64,000 nucleotides of DNA from Spirodela intermedia (taxonomy: Eukaryota; Streptophyta; Magnoliopsida; Alismatales; Araceae): assembly GCA_902729315.2 (NCBI GenBank), contig LR746268.1, positions 4,998,501-5,062,500 of the forward strand, given 5' to 3'. The first letter of the stretch is position 1; every line of letters starts with the position of its first letter. Of the stretch, positions 1 to 13,992 are shown one piece after another. Below the pieces are notes generated by a model that worked only from the letters and a program-made list of their open reading frames with translations, was not told where the DNA came from and made no database searches. The translations under genes and the position numbers were made by a program.

Positions 1-672
1 AGCCCTAAGAAGAATAAACTAGTATAAAATCTGTGTCCATAATCACTAAAGATAAGAGAGAAAAAAACCAAAGTGACCACACGGCAATGATAAGAGCCTT
101 AAGTTGAGTTGCATATAGAGTTCATAGAATGTGTTAGAACCTATGTGGACACATTTGCACACATGTCAAAAATGTAGGAAACCAATTCATCCCCACTCTT
201 GGTACTTCATTTAGCCACACTAGATCAAACAAAATATATTTAAATTTTCACTCTTTTATTAGTGTGATCATTCTATTATGTATTGTAATAAAAGGCTATT
301 GTATCCTTGATATATATGAATCAAGGTAAATTTTAGAAATAAGTTTAAAATTTATTAAAATCTTAGCTAGTTTTGAAAGGGATGAGAAAGTGTAAAGTGA
401 AGGGATATTGTGATGGAGAACATAAATCATATATTCTTACTTTGAATTTTTATTCTAACTCAATTTTCTTACATTACCCAATCTCTATTCTAACTCACTA
501 AATTCATAATAGGATTTTATTGATAATTTTAATTGTCTTAAATTATCTATTATGAAATATAGACAATCTTATATTCTCAAGAGAAGTTAGCTCCAAGCAA
601 TATATCGTATACCCTTAAATTACCCCTATTTCATTAATTATGAACTAATTGAGCTCTAACTGAACTGATGAC
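1..672. other. AT-rich non-coding flank
   Basis: AT-rich sequence with no ORF or RNA gene that I can support. It ends with the 5-bp target duplication ATGAC (668-672) that borders the solo LTR. Confidence 0.5.
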
Positions 673-2363
673 TGACGTGACTTAGTCGTTGTATAGTAAA
701 TCATGCAAATTTAAAATTTATAAAACTAGAAAATATGAGTTTTTGGATATTTAGAAATATTTTTGAAAATCATATATCAATTATAATTTAATAAAACTTT
801 CAAAAATAGTGGTAATTTTTCAGGTCGATCACAAGGATGTAATATAATATCAAGAAATTATTCATATTTTTATTTTAAAGAATACTATTTTCTATGAATT
901 TTATACTAAGAAATAAAAATGAAATATATTTAAAATTTACGAAAAATAGAAATAAGGGTGCGGACGTCAAGATGACGTCAACGCCCGACGAACGCGAATT
1001 AGGCAGAAACAAAGTTCCGTCTGACGATTTTTACGTAAGCAATTACATGCGATTTAATTGATCAAATGAAGATTTGTAAAAGCTGAAAGAATCGTAATGG
1101 AATGAAGTATATCTTAGTAAATTTAAATCACATAAATTATCACTAAATGAAGTGAAAATTAAGTTAAAAGCAAGAAAATAGAGTTCCGACATCGTGGCGG
1201 CGATGTGTCGACGATGCACCAAAATCCTGAGCGTTCGGGAGGATCGTCGTGTAGTGTCTATAGCCTCAAAGGCTCTCCTTAGACAATGACGATGTGGGTA
1301 ATCTTTAGATCTCCTTGCGAAGTCTAGAGATCAATAAAATGGGTTGCCGAATCGTTTTCGGCGGCTGTCACCAAATAGAGCAGAAAAATAGCGACGTTGC
1401 AACTCTTTAGTAACTGTCACCTAATAGAGTAGAAAAATAGCGACTTTGCGGCTCTCTAGTAGCTGTCACCCGACAGAAAAGAGCTGGATGGAGGTGGGGC
1501 GCGTGTCGGGGAGCTTCATCCTCAGGTCTGCACAACAAGAGGAGGCTCTTCATCGCATCTGGTACACTCTCAGGAGGTGATGACTCATCTCCCAGCAGAT
1601 CGTCTTCTTCCCGACGACGGCTTGTTCGTCGATCAATCGGAGATGTCTTACTTGGTGGATTCTCAATCCTTTTATCGCGAATCATTTAACAATTTTAGTA
1701 ACAATGCTCCGCGAATCGCGTTGATGAGATTTTTGCTGGTGGCCCAACTATTCTAGCAGCTTAATCTTTCACCGACGATCTGTAAGAAAGTCACAATAAT
1801 CAGATAAAAAAATATGAGTTTTGGCTTTGGGAGGGTTCAAACCCACGCTAGTTGCCCTGCCCTTTCTGGAGAAGGTGTGACGTAGGTTTAGTCCCACATC
1901 GCTTGTGCGCCGAAGTTTCGGGTGAATATATAGTAATGTTATATTTGCAAGTAAGTCCCTTTCTCGCACGTGTACGACCACTCCTTACCCCATAGCCGGC
2001 TGGCCACCGGTGACGTGGAAGGGGAGTGGTGCACACGTGCCCCTATCGGTCTAAGCCGCTTGAACCCTTGCTCGTGGCTACTCCCTGACTGCGCTTCCGA
2101 CCCGCTTGAGGGCCTGGCTGGCTGGCAGGTCCTCCCTATTTTGTTTTATTTTTATTTTAATTCTTTTTCTTCATTTATCTCAAAAGTAAGATTATAAAAA
2201 TCATATTAATTCTTATAAAATCATATAATTACCCAAAAATTCACATTAATCAACTGAAAACTACTTTTCACACTTTAACACAAATATAAGTCTATTTATC
2301 ATGAGCTAAGGCTAAAACTATATTATTTACTAATTATTAACTCATGATAATCAAGACTTATCA
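673..2363 (-). mobile_element. Solo LTR of a Ty3/gypsy-type element, reverse orientation, with TSD
   Basis: This 1691-bp block is the reverse complement of the LTR at 21906-23543, recognisable at both ends and along its length. Examples are the terminal TGATAAGTCTT (here as AAGACTTATCA ending at 2363), the block around CCCACATCGCTTGTGCG, and the end TGACGTGACTTAG starting at 673. It begins TG and ends CA. It is flanked by the perfect 5-bp direct repeat ATGAC (668-672 and 2364-2368). There is no primer-binding site or internal domain beside it, so it is a solo LTR, the normal product of LTR-LTR recombination. Small ORFs inside it (about 1407-2197) are incidental. Confidence 0.88.
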
Positions 2364-2368
2364 ATGAC

Positions 2369-5300
2369 TATTTCCTATAAAACTCTAGCTCGAGTCATCC
2401 CATATTTCTCTATTTTTTTTTCTCCTAGAACTCCAACTATTTCTTGAGGTCGTCACCTATCAAGGTACACATGAATATTTCATACAAAATCTGTGTTACT
2501 CTAAAAATGATCATATGATTCTACTATTATTGTGATCATTTTTTTTTCAGGAACCTTGTTCAATTTTAATTTATTCATCTCATCCTTATTATCACTTTAA
2601 AACATGACTAGCTCATCAAATTCAAATCATTTTATTCGCTGTTCATCAAGGCCTACAAATAACCCACTAAGAATTTTTAGGTTAAAATGATAATCTAACC
2701 AAAATAGATTATCATTTTCGACAGATAGGAAATCCATTCAACATAATATATCATTAAATTGATGAAATATTTGAAAATTCCTCTATTGAGCATCATGAAT
2801 TCATCAAAACCCATATGTTCTTCAATGGCATTAATACTTCAAAATTATTGTGTGCTTATTATCTCCCTAAATATGACTTTAAAACTCAAAACTTAGTTTA
2901 TTAATCTGTTTAAAATTGATGAAAAGAATTAGATGACTATCATTCATCAATACTAAATGTCAAATTTATCCAGTCTTTGCCTCTGAATTTTTTTGAATCT
3001 GTATATTTTGAATGACACATTTGTCACCGAAATTCAAAGAAACAAGTATCCCATTACATCTGAAATCGCCGCTAAGGCTTTGAATATTCTGAATGATGGA
3101 CTATCATACACTTCAAAGAATAGACACCATAAATTATATTATAGAAAATTAAACATCCTGGATTTACCATATTCATCTTATTAGGTTCGATGCTGCTAAT
3201 TGAAGTACTAAGAAGGAGTGGAGAGAGGGGCAAATTGGTTTCTTATATTTTCTAGTTTTCTTCTTATTTTGTTGTTATGTGTAAATGTGTTAACAAACAT
3301 TTTAATACAATCTATCAAGTTTCTATGTAAACTGAACTAAGATATTTTTTCTCATCAAGTAGTCACTCTAATCTCTCTCTCAAACTCGTAATGATGATAG
3401 ACGTAGATATTTTATATTGGTTCACTCTTCTTTGGGCATCTAGTACGAAAAGATCTAGTTTTTGAATTTCTACTATTTTTCTTCAAAAATATAATTGACC
3501 TTATGGGATCAACTCTCCTAACATAACTATTTGATCTCTATAGAAATCTCACCATTTGTGGGCAAATCTAGACTCTCAACACCACGTGCTTAAATCAACT
3601 TGCAGAGAACAATACTATTCTTAAGTTAACTCCTTTGTGTCTTAATCTTACCCTCTCTTTGCTCATCACCTAGGTTACCTTAGGGTATGATGAAAAGAGA
3701 ACCTTCAACTTAATTGTTTGATTTTTAGACTACCATAGTTGATAAAATAAGATAAAGTTTTAAATCTTTCTTTGAGATGCATAGTCATTTTATTGTAGAT
3801 GATTGAATACATCTACTTCTTGAGCTTGTGTGAATGATGCAGATGAAGGTTTCTTTGTTCAACATTAGCTTTGATTTATCTTCAATTTTTCCTTCTTATA
3901 CTCCATTGTATCTTTGTCATTTTGGAATTTGAAAATGATTATATGAATTTGAAAAACTTCATATTATTCTGTTATCACTCTAGTGACCTTCTACTACTTT
4001 TAGCTTCCAAGCTTTCTATTTTGATTGTCATCCACGATATCTTTTTTGGAAATATATAAATAATTGAAGAACATTTCATATTTCAAAGTCTTACTGAGAT
4101 TAGATTTTTTTACTTATCTTTAGTCCATGTCTTCTATTGATGAGTTATTGTCTAGGATTTGCATTCTTAACCTTCCATCATACTTCAGCTTAGATCTTTC
4201 AGTTCATAGATATGTTTTCCTTAATATTGTATGCAGATTTTTAATTAATCAATGAATATAAGTATCTTCAAGGTTGAACTAAGATAATATCGTTAAATTT
4301 GTTATTTTTTCTACAAACTTTGAAGACATGTTACTTTTTAGGGTACATGAGACAAACCTTGACTCATTCTGTGCTTCAAAATATGTAGGTTTTTCACACA
4401 TGATTATTAAATATTTTTTTAAAAGTTTCTTTGTTTAAATGTTTCGGTTGTGAAACATCATTGCACATGTTGACACAAGTTATGATACACATAGTTTAAA
4501 GATATTGTCTTGTATTATTTCAATACAAAATGATATCTACAAAGTGAAACCTCTTGGATTCATTGTTAGCCATAAGACATTGAATATCGTCAATGTCTAA
4601 TTTGAATATTTGTCATTAATATTTAACTCGTTATAAAATAATCATGATGCATATGAATGGTTTAATGAGTATTGAATAAATTATTCATAGATAATTTTTT
4701 CACTTATAAATATCAAAACCAAGGGCATTTATATATCTCAAAATTCAAAAATGTCTTTCAGATTTCAACTTATATTCTACTTGTTTGACATAATGCAGAA
4801 GAACAATTGACCACTACTGACCATTTGTTGACATATCACATCACTCTAGGTCAATCTATAAACCCAATTGATTTTATCCTTATGAGACTTAAATAATATA
4901 TTCTTAATTTTGCACTATTAGTCCCCCAAAGTGTAGTAGTCACATAACTTAAATACTATGATTTTCATATTTCCAAAGAAAAATGTACGTAGACCAATCT
5001 TTTCTGCCTTGAAATTTAAACTTATTAGATTCTCCTCAGCTCCTATGATCATTGTACTCCACTAACAATCATAGTCTGAGCTCGATCATTGTTGAAACAT
5101 TTGAGATATTTGTTGATCATTTTGTTTATATGGGAAAGAGGGATAAAAATTCAAGTCACATAAGTTAAAGGGAGCATAAGAGTGAAGATAGAGCTATGAG
5201 AAAGGGAGAACATTGTGAGAGGGTTGAAAACAAGAAGTTGATTATCGCACTTATGATATTCATGTCTTTTCATTTTTTTCTTATGTACTTTACCTATCAA

Positions 5301-7000
5301 AGTTGGTGTCTTTAATGTGTAGAATTAAATTAGATGTTTGAATTTTAAGCTATGCCACCTACAGTTCTGACATGAATAGTCCATTGCTGATGAAAATTAA
5401 ATTCTGAACAAGCAAACATTTATGATGATAACAATTGATGTATTTAATATCTCTACACTAGGAACGAATATTCATCTGATATTTGTGACCTGCTTATGTA
5501 ACTTTGTCATAAAAAAGGGTGAGATTATTAGAATATTAAAATCCACTATATTTTGATTGTTACAAATGAGTTTAACGATAAATTAAAAGATCAAATTATG
5601 TTTAGTTTAGAATATGAAGATAAGAGATTAAACATAATATGTTTTAGTATATCTCCAAATAACATTAGTAAAAGGTGTTAGATAAGAACTTACAAAGTAT
5701 ACTCGTGATGCATGATGCTAAACGACCTAATCTAATTGATTGTAACATGAAGAGCTATTATTTTTAATATTAATGATAAAATTATAGTATCAATAGAAAC
5801 TATCACAATAAGAAAAATGGTGATAAATGCAGTCAAATCAATGAGATTTCATAAAGAAAAATATAGATATCAAAATCTTACTCAATTGTCTATGAACTTA
5901 TGATTTCAGATCATAAGTTTTAAAATATTTTGACTTCAAATTAGCAGGGCGTATTCAAATTGTATATTTATGTTAAACAAGATTTTTCAAATATTACCAA
6001 ATCTATACTAAAAATCATGTTTATTATCTAAATCATTGAAATTGTGATTTAATATACTATAATTATGGGTGAAAATATTTTCTTAGACATTACATTTTTT
6101 TGGGATGATTCACATTAGTTTTGAGTGCTTTTCATGGTTTTAATGATAAATGATTTTATGAGTTTCACTCTCATGTTATTGGATTCTTAATGGACTAACA
6201 CAAGCCAAATACAATTTTGATGTGAATGCTATGTGGTAAAAGATTTCACCGAAGGAGATCCGGAGTATTTAAAATGAAATATTGTATTCTCAAGAGTTTA
6301 AATTATCATAGTTTAGAAAAAATAGTAAGTGAAAAATTATAGAGATCTGGAAAGATTTTCTTCGTATGAAAATTGGTTATAAATTCAACTATTTTCCAAC
6401 AAGTAAAACTTAATATATGCAAAGTCATTAACTTAAGGAGAGGAACCAAAACATTGAAAGATCATCCTCACCTTATTTGAAGCTTGAAAAGCCTTCAATC
6501 CACAGTGAGCAAGCTGACAAGAAGAGGACAATGACTTTAAGTCATCAATTATCATCTTTTTCATTAAGATTCGAAAAAGAGTCAAATTCCACATCATCTC
6601 TAAAACAATTTCCGTGATGAAATCATTTCATATTAGTTGTGGGATAAAATTTTGATCAAAATATTATTTGATATTTTTGGGAGTTATTTCTTTAAACAGT
6701 TGTTGGCCTCCTAGAGTTATGAATCTAGAAAGAGATTTCAAGATAAAATTCTATGAGAGGTGAGCCCTATAATCAGTTGTATATGATCAAACAATCATAA
6801 TTAGTGGAACCCAAGAACAAAGCTGTTGTTAGAGAGTAGACATAGTCAATGTACTAAACCATTATAAAATCTCTTAGTATTACAATCACTAACCTATAGA
6901 TACTACATGAAATTTATAGAAAAGGAGAAGGTAGAATAAACATCATAGATCTTTGAGAAGAATTCTTAAAACTGAATCAATTCAACACTCCCCTCTTTCT
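2369..7000. other. AT-rich repeat-derived DNA without recognisable genes
   Basis: About 4.6 kb of AT-rich sequence with only short ORFs (60-65 codons) and dense stops. None of the short translations is convincing. It probably consists of old retrotransposon internal sequence, because the decayed copia RT starts immediately to the right, but I see no LTR ends or motifs here. Confidence 0.4.
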
Positions 7001-7010
7001 TGATTCTAGT

Positions 7011-8165
7011 GTGGGCCAAAACCTAATAGTATATGTAGAACATGTATGTGGTTCTAAAATTTTAAATCATCTCAATTATGTCTTTAGACTTAAGAAAGGC
7101 TTATATGGATTAAAGAAAGTTCTAATTTGGTATAAGAAATTATGTCTGTTTATATTAAAAAATAATTCCAAAAGAGTAAATGTAAACAAAACTTTATTTA
7201 TAAAATATAAGAAAAATAATATTTTGACTGTGTAAATATATATTGATGATATTAAATTTGTAACAAGTGATGGAACTTTATGTGAATTCTCCTTATTTAT
7301 GAAACAGAAACTTGAGATGAATATGATGAGGGAGTAAAATTTCTTTAATGGGTTGAAAATCAAACAATTATCAAATAAAATTTTCATATCTCACAAAAAG
7401 TATACATGATAAGTACTTGAGAAATAAGAAATGAAAGGTTTGAAGTCTAAAAGAACTCATATGGGTACAAATTCTAAATTATACTCCATATGAAAACATA
7501 AAATATATAAATAGAAAATTATACAAGTGAATGATTGGATCTTTTGTTGTATCTAACTTCTAATTGACCTGATCTTTTGTTTAGTATGTACTTATGTGGA
7601 AGATATCAAAGCAATCTAAAACAATCACACCTCACAACTATTAATTTTTTTAGATACTTAACTGAAATAGACCACTTAGGTATAGGTATCCCAAAAATCA
7701 AGATTTGAACCTTTTAAGATGCTGTAATTCTAATTTTCTGGATGTGGAATTGATAAAAAGAGTATAAGTGGATCATGTTTAGTTTTAGGTGGATACTTAA
7801 TTCATCATAATTTAAAAAATTAAAATTCTATTACATTATCCATGAATGAAGGTGAATATGTATCAATTGGAAGTTATTTTTCACAAATATTTCAGGTTGA
7901 ATATCAATTAGAGGACTATTGATTGTAATTAAAAAAGATACTTATGTATTGTGGCAATACATACTATAAACTTGGTAAAAACAATTGATCATACACTCTT
8001 AGATTAAAGTAGATTTAAATTAGACATCATTTTATCAGAGATTACATACAAAAAAAGGCATTATTGAACTTCATTATGACATCAAAACAATTAGTTGATA
8101 TTTTTATAAAACTTCTTTCAAAAGAGAGCTTTAATTCAAGTCTACATGAACTTGGAATGTGGAAT
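7011..8165 (+). pseudogene. Decayed Ty1/copia pol relic (reverse transcriptase to RNase H)
   Basis: The translation shows the copia RT order across several frames. It starts VYVEH..., then LKKGLYGLKK at about 7090-7120 (family: LxKALYGLKQ). Next come the catalytic-loop relic IYIDDIKF at about 7236-7260 (family YVDD), NFFNGLKIKQ at about 7340-7370 and THMGTN at about 7460. The RNase H part follows: DKKSISGSCLVLGGYLI at about 7750-7800, EGEYVSIGS at about 7850, and IRHHFIRDYIQKKGI at about 8017-8062. The last motif is the usual copia C-terminal region just before the 3' LTR. Many stops and frameshifts make it inactive. The lineage resembles the large copia elements carrying IRHHFIRD-type ends. 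No LTR was recognised. Confidence 0.8.
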
Positions 8166-11100
8166 TGTATGATTTCAGTTTTAATAAATATAAAAATACT
8201 AAATTTATCATGAATATATCGTAACTTGTTTTTATTATAATTTTTCATAATTTTATAAATCTAAATTGTCATTAATATGTATAGACATTTATATCAACAT
8301 ATATGATCAAAACTAAAGGACTGCACAACATATTAAATGTTGCTTTATAATTTAGAACAATAAATATTTTGTATTTACCCTCCTTCGATAAAAGGGTCAA
8401 AAGGTATATATTTCGAACTCATTCAAGCCATCATGTTCTTTTTCCTGCCCACTCCAAAAAACCCATTTTCCTTCTTCGATCAAGATCAACCCAAGAATCA
8501 TTCGAGTGAAGTTGAAATCAAGTTACACTAGTTCTTCTTTTACAATGGAAATTAAGTATAATTTCATATATTTACACATTTACATCACATTTTGGTCAAT
8601 TTCTCTTTTTCGTATACCCTAAAACCAGCAATGGTTAATACTTGTCAATCTACGTTTTTTTGTCAAACCCTCAAATATTCACAAATGTCTAAACATTTCC
8701 AAGAAGGATAAAGACAGAGGAAATAATTATTGATTAATCTCTTGAAGAAGATTATCCTTCCACCAACTTTGAATAGTAACATATTTCTAATCCAATGCTC
8801 AAGTTTAAAATTTAAGTCTAAAATGACCCTCACATTTTAAGGCCTCCCATGACCAACATCAAAATTATGCTTGCTGAAGTCCTCATCACTTTTCCTTATG
8901 TTGTCACACTCGAAAGAACAACTTTCGTCAATTATGCTGTCTCCTCTCTTGATAAAGGTTAAAACACATTTATTCTTTGTCACCTTAGACTTATATGATG
9001 ATTAGCTTGAGTCTCTCACCTAAAAACATTGAACTTGAACCAGCAGTGATTGGCGATGTTCATCCATCCACTAAACCATCATCTCATAAACTGTCCAAAG
9101 CTTATTTCCTATCTATTGATTTTGAGATAAAATTTTAGACATCATTTAAGAATCAAAAAGTACTTAAATGCAACTTTACTACTTTCATTAGTTTAACCTT
9201 TTTGATATGTAAAAAATCAGTCTAAAAATCAATTTTGATGTTGTTGAAATTAGACATCTTGTTTCCAAACTCATTCTATTATATCATGATTTTTTTAAAA
9301 GAAAATAATTTAGTTTTACTGTTGAAAAACTAAATTCTATCCTTAAAATCCCCTCTGACCTTGAATTAATGGTTTAGATACTGATAGTCAACACATTTCT
9401 TATTTCCTTAATCGAGATGTCAAATACAAATGTGTACAATACTAAATTTGTCCACCTTTCCTTGTCATGTAGACATTTGTATTTCATTATTAGTTATTTA
9501 TTCTTACACAAGAGTGGTGCTCATGATAGGATTTTAGAGAATTCCACATTCTTACTTCATTATATTTTAGAAGATATTTCTGTCAACTTTTGTGTCTAAT
9601 ATTTTTAGATCATATGAAAACTGTCATTAAATATAATATGATACTACCACTAGGAATCATCATCACATAGTCTTATACATGTTCACATAAACTTTTCTGA
9701 GGAAGAATTATTTAGCTGTTACCCCATACAAATCCACTTTCCTACTTATGTATTACATCTTGAACGATGATTAGTAGATCAATTGGCCATCTACCTCCAC
9801 TACTTTCTTATCTTCTACCTCCTATACTCTCACCCTTGAGATCATTTACCTTTTGTTGAGAAGTTCAATAAAACATTGATTGTTTAAAGCAATGAATCAA
9901 GTTATTAGAAGAAGGGCTGTTGGAAATTAAAGAAAATGTCTCATACATTAATTTTTTCCGTTGATTTTTAATCACATGTAGATTTTCTCATCATTGATTC
10001 TTTTCAATCTTTTTGAACCTATAAAAAGGAGGAGAAAATTTTACACTAATAAAATTGAATGAATACATGGATTTAAGGAGAGCACTCATTAAGGGATAGA
10101 TCATGACTATGCTGAACGATGAATATTGAAGTTTTTATATGTGAGTGACATTCTAAATTTCTTGTTTAAATATATCTTCTCGTTATGATCAAATTGAACA
10201 AATATTTGATCTTCATGATACTATATCAATATTATATACTTGAATAAATTTCTCAATGATTTTTTAAGTATAAAAATGAGGAATTTTTTTGTGTATATTA
10301 AATCATCAATAAAATGAGAAAAATGATATATTCAAATTTAAAAATGAACATCTTGATGATGACATGTGAACTACTTATATAAACAAAAAATGAAGAAAAC
10401 TTGATGATTTGGATTGAAGTGGATATTCAAATGTTATCCATCAAATTAGGAAATTCTATTTCAAATTTGAATGATAATGACCTTTGGAATAAGAGGATTA
10501 AAAATTTGAAGGTTCAAACAATGTTACCGTGCATTCCAGAAAATGATAAGTTTTTTAACAGAGTTTTTGAATATTGTAGACCCGATAAAATAGAGAAATC
10601 AGTACAAGACTAAGGCTTATAGGAGAAGAGTTCTGAATTGAAAACTGATTGAACACATGAATATTCAATGCCCACAATGAAGCTTTTCTTGCCTCATGCA
10701 TCAACAATGAAAAAAAAGGTTGTATCTTATTCATCAGTTGATTATGGTAAATAATCAATTGAACCATGACAAGTTTTATCCTCCATCAGACCATAAGGTA
10801 ATCTTTTAGTGAGAGGAGAGTATTTTTGGTGAAGTCATGGGGTGTTGCAATTTATATTTGGCTTGAGAGAGGATGTGTCTCTAAGAGGACAAACTTGAGT
10901 TGTTTTGGTGGCTAATTTCATAAATATCAATGTGTTTTTCTAAAGAGAATAAGTGAAGACTAGAGGGAAGTTCCATTTAGGATTAGAAGTAGCTAGGTAA
11001 GGAACAAATCCATATAAAAAGTTTCATGTTCTTGGTGAGAGAGTGCTGAGTGATTTTCCTATAACACATGTGTTGACACATCTATTGACACATAAACATG

Positions 11101-11690
11101 TTTGACTTAAATTGAAAAATCAGTAAAAATACTAGAAACTTCAATTCACCCCCTTCCTTCACATATCTCAATAATTTCATCAACTTGAACTCTCAAGCAA
11201 AGGAAGTTTCAATGAGCTGTTTGTAGGTTAGATTAAGTTAGTTTGAATTTCAACCTAGGAGAGTAAGAAGAGATGATTTTATTACCCCTTTGGTTTGTTA
11301 CTTGAGAAAATAATTCGTTTATGTTATTTTTTTTTATCAAATTCAAAAGCTATATGTTAATTCTTTCTTTAATTATTTCTAAATTAATTGGAGAACTTGA
11401 TAACTAAAATTATCATGATATCATTTTTCTTATATATTGACGAGAGTTTCTCTTCGAAGTTGGTGGCCTAAGTTGGTCGAAAACCCAGCCTAATCTGACT
11501 TGTCAACTCCAAGCAGATCTTGAAGGCATCTAATAATGGAAATCAGATTCAATCACATCTATGTTCAATGATGGCGAAATCATATATTTATATTGCCAGA
11601 AGTCATACTGATATTTGATACAATTTTTAATATAAGTATCGGGTGAGATTTTTATTAATAAACAATTTACCGGTCGGAATGATTCTAAAT
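8166..11690 (+). mobile_element. AT-rich repeat DNA with a decayed plant transposon-protein relic
   Basis: Mostly AT-rich and stop-rich. At about 9440-9600 a 55-codon ORF reads HLSLSCRHLYFIISYLF and later LLHYILEDISVNFC. It resembles a protein segment common in plant retrotransposon-derived ORFs (LPxSCRFLHFIVSxxLxP...LxYCILExxxIxF), which I know as a putative plant transposon protein. Homologous-looking residues continue in broken frames to about 9700. Nothing else in this stretch is recognisable, and the assignment rests on motif resemblance only. Confidence 0.45.
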
Positions 11691-13332
11691 ACACGCTTCC
11701 ATGCATGTGAAGGGAGAATCGATCTCGAGCTGGAAGAAGTCACGTCTCAGCGACCCAACTCTTCTCTCCCAATATTCTTCATGGATTAGTCGGCGGGGTT
11801 TGGGATGCTCATCAAGTCCCACTATCCCGAGAAAGAAAAGGAGTGGCCTTTTTCAGCCAGATGGTATTCATACAGACGAGGATTTCCCGACCCTGCAACA
11901 GTGCGGATCTCGTCGCTGAAGAGGACGACCTGGACCCGCTAGTTCTCTCTAGGGCTGACCAAAGCGAGAAGCTCCCTCCGTACCTCCCTCCCTCTTTAGC
12001 CTCAGTCCATGCATACGAGCTTATCCAATGAAGAGGCCTGTACTCGGCATTGGTGCCCCATCGCGTCACCCCGTACTAGGAGGGTCGTTCGAACGATTCG
12101 GAGAATCGGCCATGATCCGTCGCCGGAGGAACCGGCGGTCGGTACTAGCTTTCCTGGGTTTGGAGGATGTCAAAACCATTATCAATGGAGAAATTGCTTT
12201 GCCTTTGGCTAGAAATGTAGCAGACAATTTTTCTTACTGAAATGAAAAGTTTCTATCTAAAAACAGATATTATTTGCGATTAACATTCAAATTCAAGGAC
12301 GATGAATTCGATCTATTAAGTAGAACCGAAACAGACCCTCTTACGAGAAGGGCATACTTTTCCAACCGGATGCTCTATTGTGAACCTACATGAAACTACA
12401 GCTTAACAGTTATAAAATTGGTTTCTGCATCATAGCATACAATCTGAAGCGACCTGACTGACTTAATTTTTTTTCCATGACTATTAGACTGATAGTACAG
12501 CGTCACTTTCCCACTATTCGAAGGCATAAAATTATTTCAGATGTTTGTGCCCATCATGCAATTAGTGATCGTTTCTCGTTCCAACTGGTCTTGTTCCATG
12601 GGAATAATGATACACACAGGGTTTTCGTTCCAACGTCTTCCACAGGGCTGCGGGAGGCCGTGCGTCTGTCGATAAGAACCATGAAGTTCGTGCCATTTAA
12701 TGATGCGTGGTGACCAATGATAAGGCCATTTCTGTATTTTGGCATCGGTAGAGCAGTTATTGACCTGTGGGTTCTTGATCAGTAGTAACCTGGCCAGGTC
12801 TGACCATCACTGTCTTCCCCACGCGTGGGTCTCCATGTTGACAGGGAAGCACATCTCCCTCGTATAGACAGGAAAAAGGCGCTGCTTTTACACCCCCCCC
12901 CCCACTGTGAGGAGAAAACAACACCTCGCGGCAGCGAAAGGGTCCCACGTCTCTTCTCAGAGGCCGTCGGATGGGCATCGTATGACTGACGGTGTGCCAC
13001 CGTTATTCACTGTTCTAGGCTACAAGAGTGAGGAGTGAAGAAGAAGAGGGATCTAACATTGTTTCCAAGTGTGGGAGAGACGGGCATGGTCCCCGAGGGC
13101 CCTAGTGCCGTTGCGTCACTCTTGTCACCTTTGTCTGACTGTGAAAGCCACCGCGCTTGTTCTGTTATCGCTGGAGGAGGTTTCATGAAGGGGAATCTCC
13201 ATCCCTCTTCGTTTACCATCGCTGGTTATACATAGAAAGGAAACACTTCTAAGCTTTATTATCTCTGCCCATCGTCCGTCCCACCTCCATCCGTTCCTCC
13301 TAACTTCTTCGAGGGCAGGCAGAGGCTGTGAC
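11691..13332 (+). promoter_or_regulatory. GC-richer upstream region and 5' flank of MADS gene 1
   Basis: Base composition shifts from AT-rich to GC-richer at about 11.7 kb, as expected for a gene flank. There are short overlapping ORFs (for example 12028-12240 and 12477-12713), but none resembles a known protein or has splice support. A TATA-like TATACATA lies at about 13226, roughly 105 bp before the ATG. A poly-C run sits at about 12892-12903. No exon could be supported here. Confidence 0.4.
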
Positions 13333-13938
13333 ATGGGTAGGGGGAAGGTGCAGCTGAAGAGGATTGAGAACACTACCAACAGACAGATCACCTTCTCTAA
13401 GCGCCGGAATGGTCTGCTGAAAAAGGCCTGCGAGCTCTCTATCCTGTGCGAGGTGGAGGTGGGGCTTCTCATCTTCTCCGCCACCGGCAAGTTGTACCAA
13501 TACTCGAGCCACGAGTCAGTAAACATGTCAAACCCTGGTTTAACATCTCCAGATTCTTCACTTCTCTCTCTCTTTCTCCCTCCTTCCCTCGATCTACATA
13601 TGTCTCTGCCGATACATCCATCCGCATATTTATCCATCTAAACATATATATGTATATAATTATACATATGTGAGTATGCTTATATGTTATCTAACCATTT
13701 ATATTTTTTGTCGTACCACGTATGCACGAAGGTATTCTTTCAATGTACTCTTGATTTCCTTTTCAATCTAAGTTATAGATCCGACCATTTAAGTTTTTCT
13801 ACCTCTTTCGACTTAACGTTCTATCCTTTTGGATTAGCTGTAATCGCGCATATGAAATATCTTGACATATAGATGGAAACACATACACATAGATAGAGAA
13901 GTAGATAGATAGATAGCAAGCGAGCGTGCGAGCGAGAG

Positions 13939-13992
<54 letters not shown>

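Noticed and set aside
12028-12240. 70-codon + ORF upstream of gene 1
   Set aside because: No family resemblance, no splice or promoter support, several overlapping alternatives in the same GC-richer stretch.
13125-13637. 170-codon minus-strand ORF
   Set aside because: It is antisense to the MADS exon 1 of gene 1 and has no family resemblance; a shadow of the GC-rich exon.
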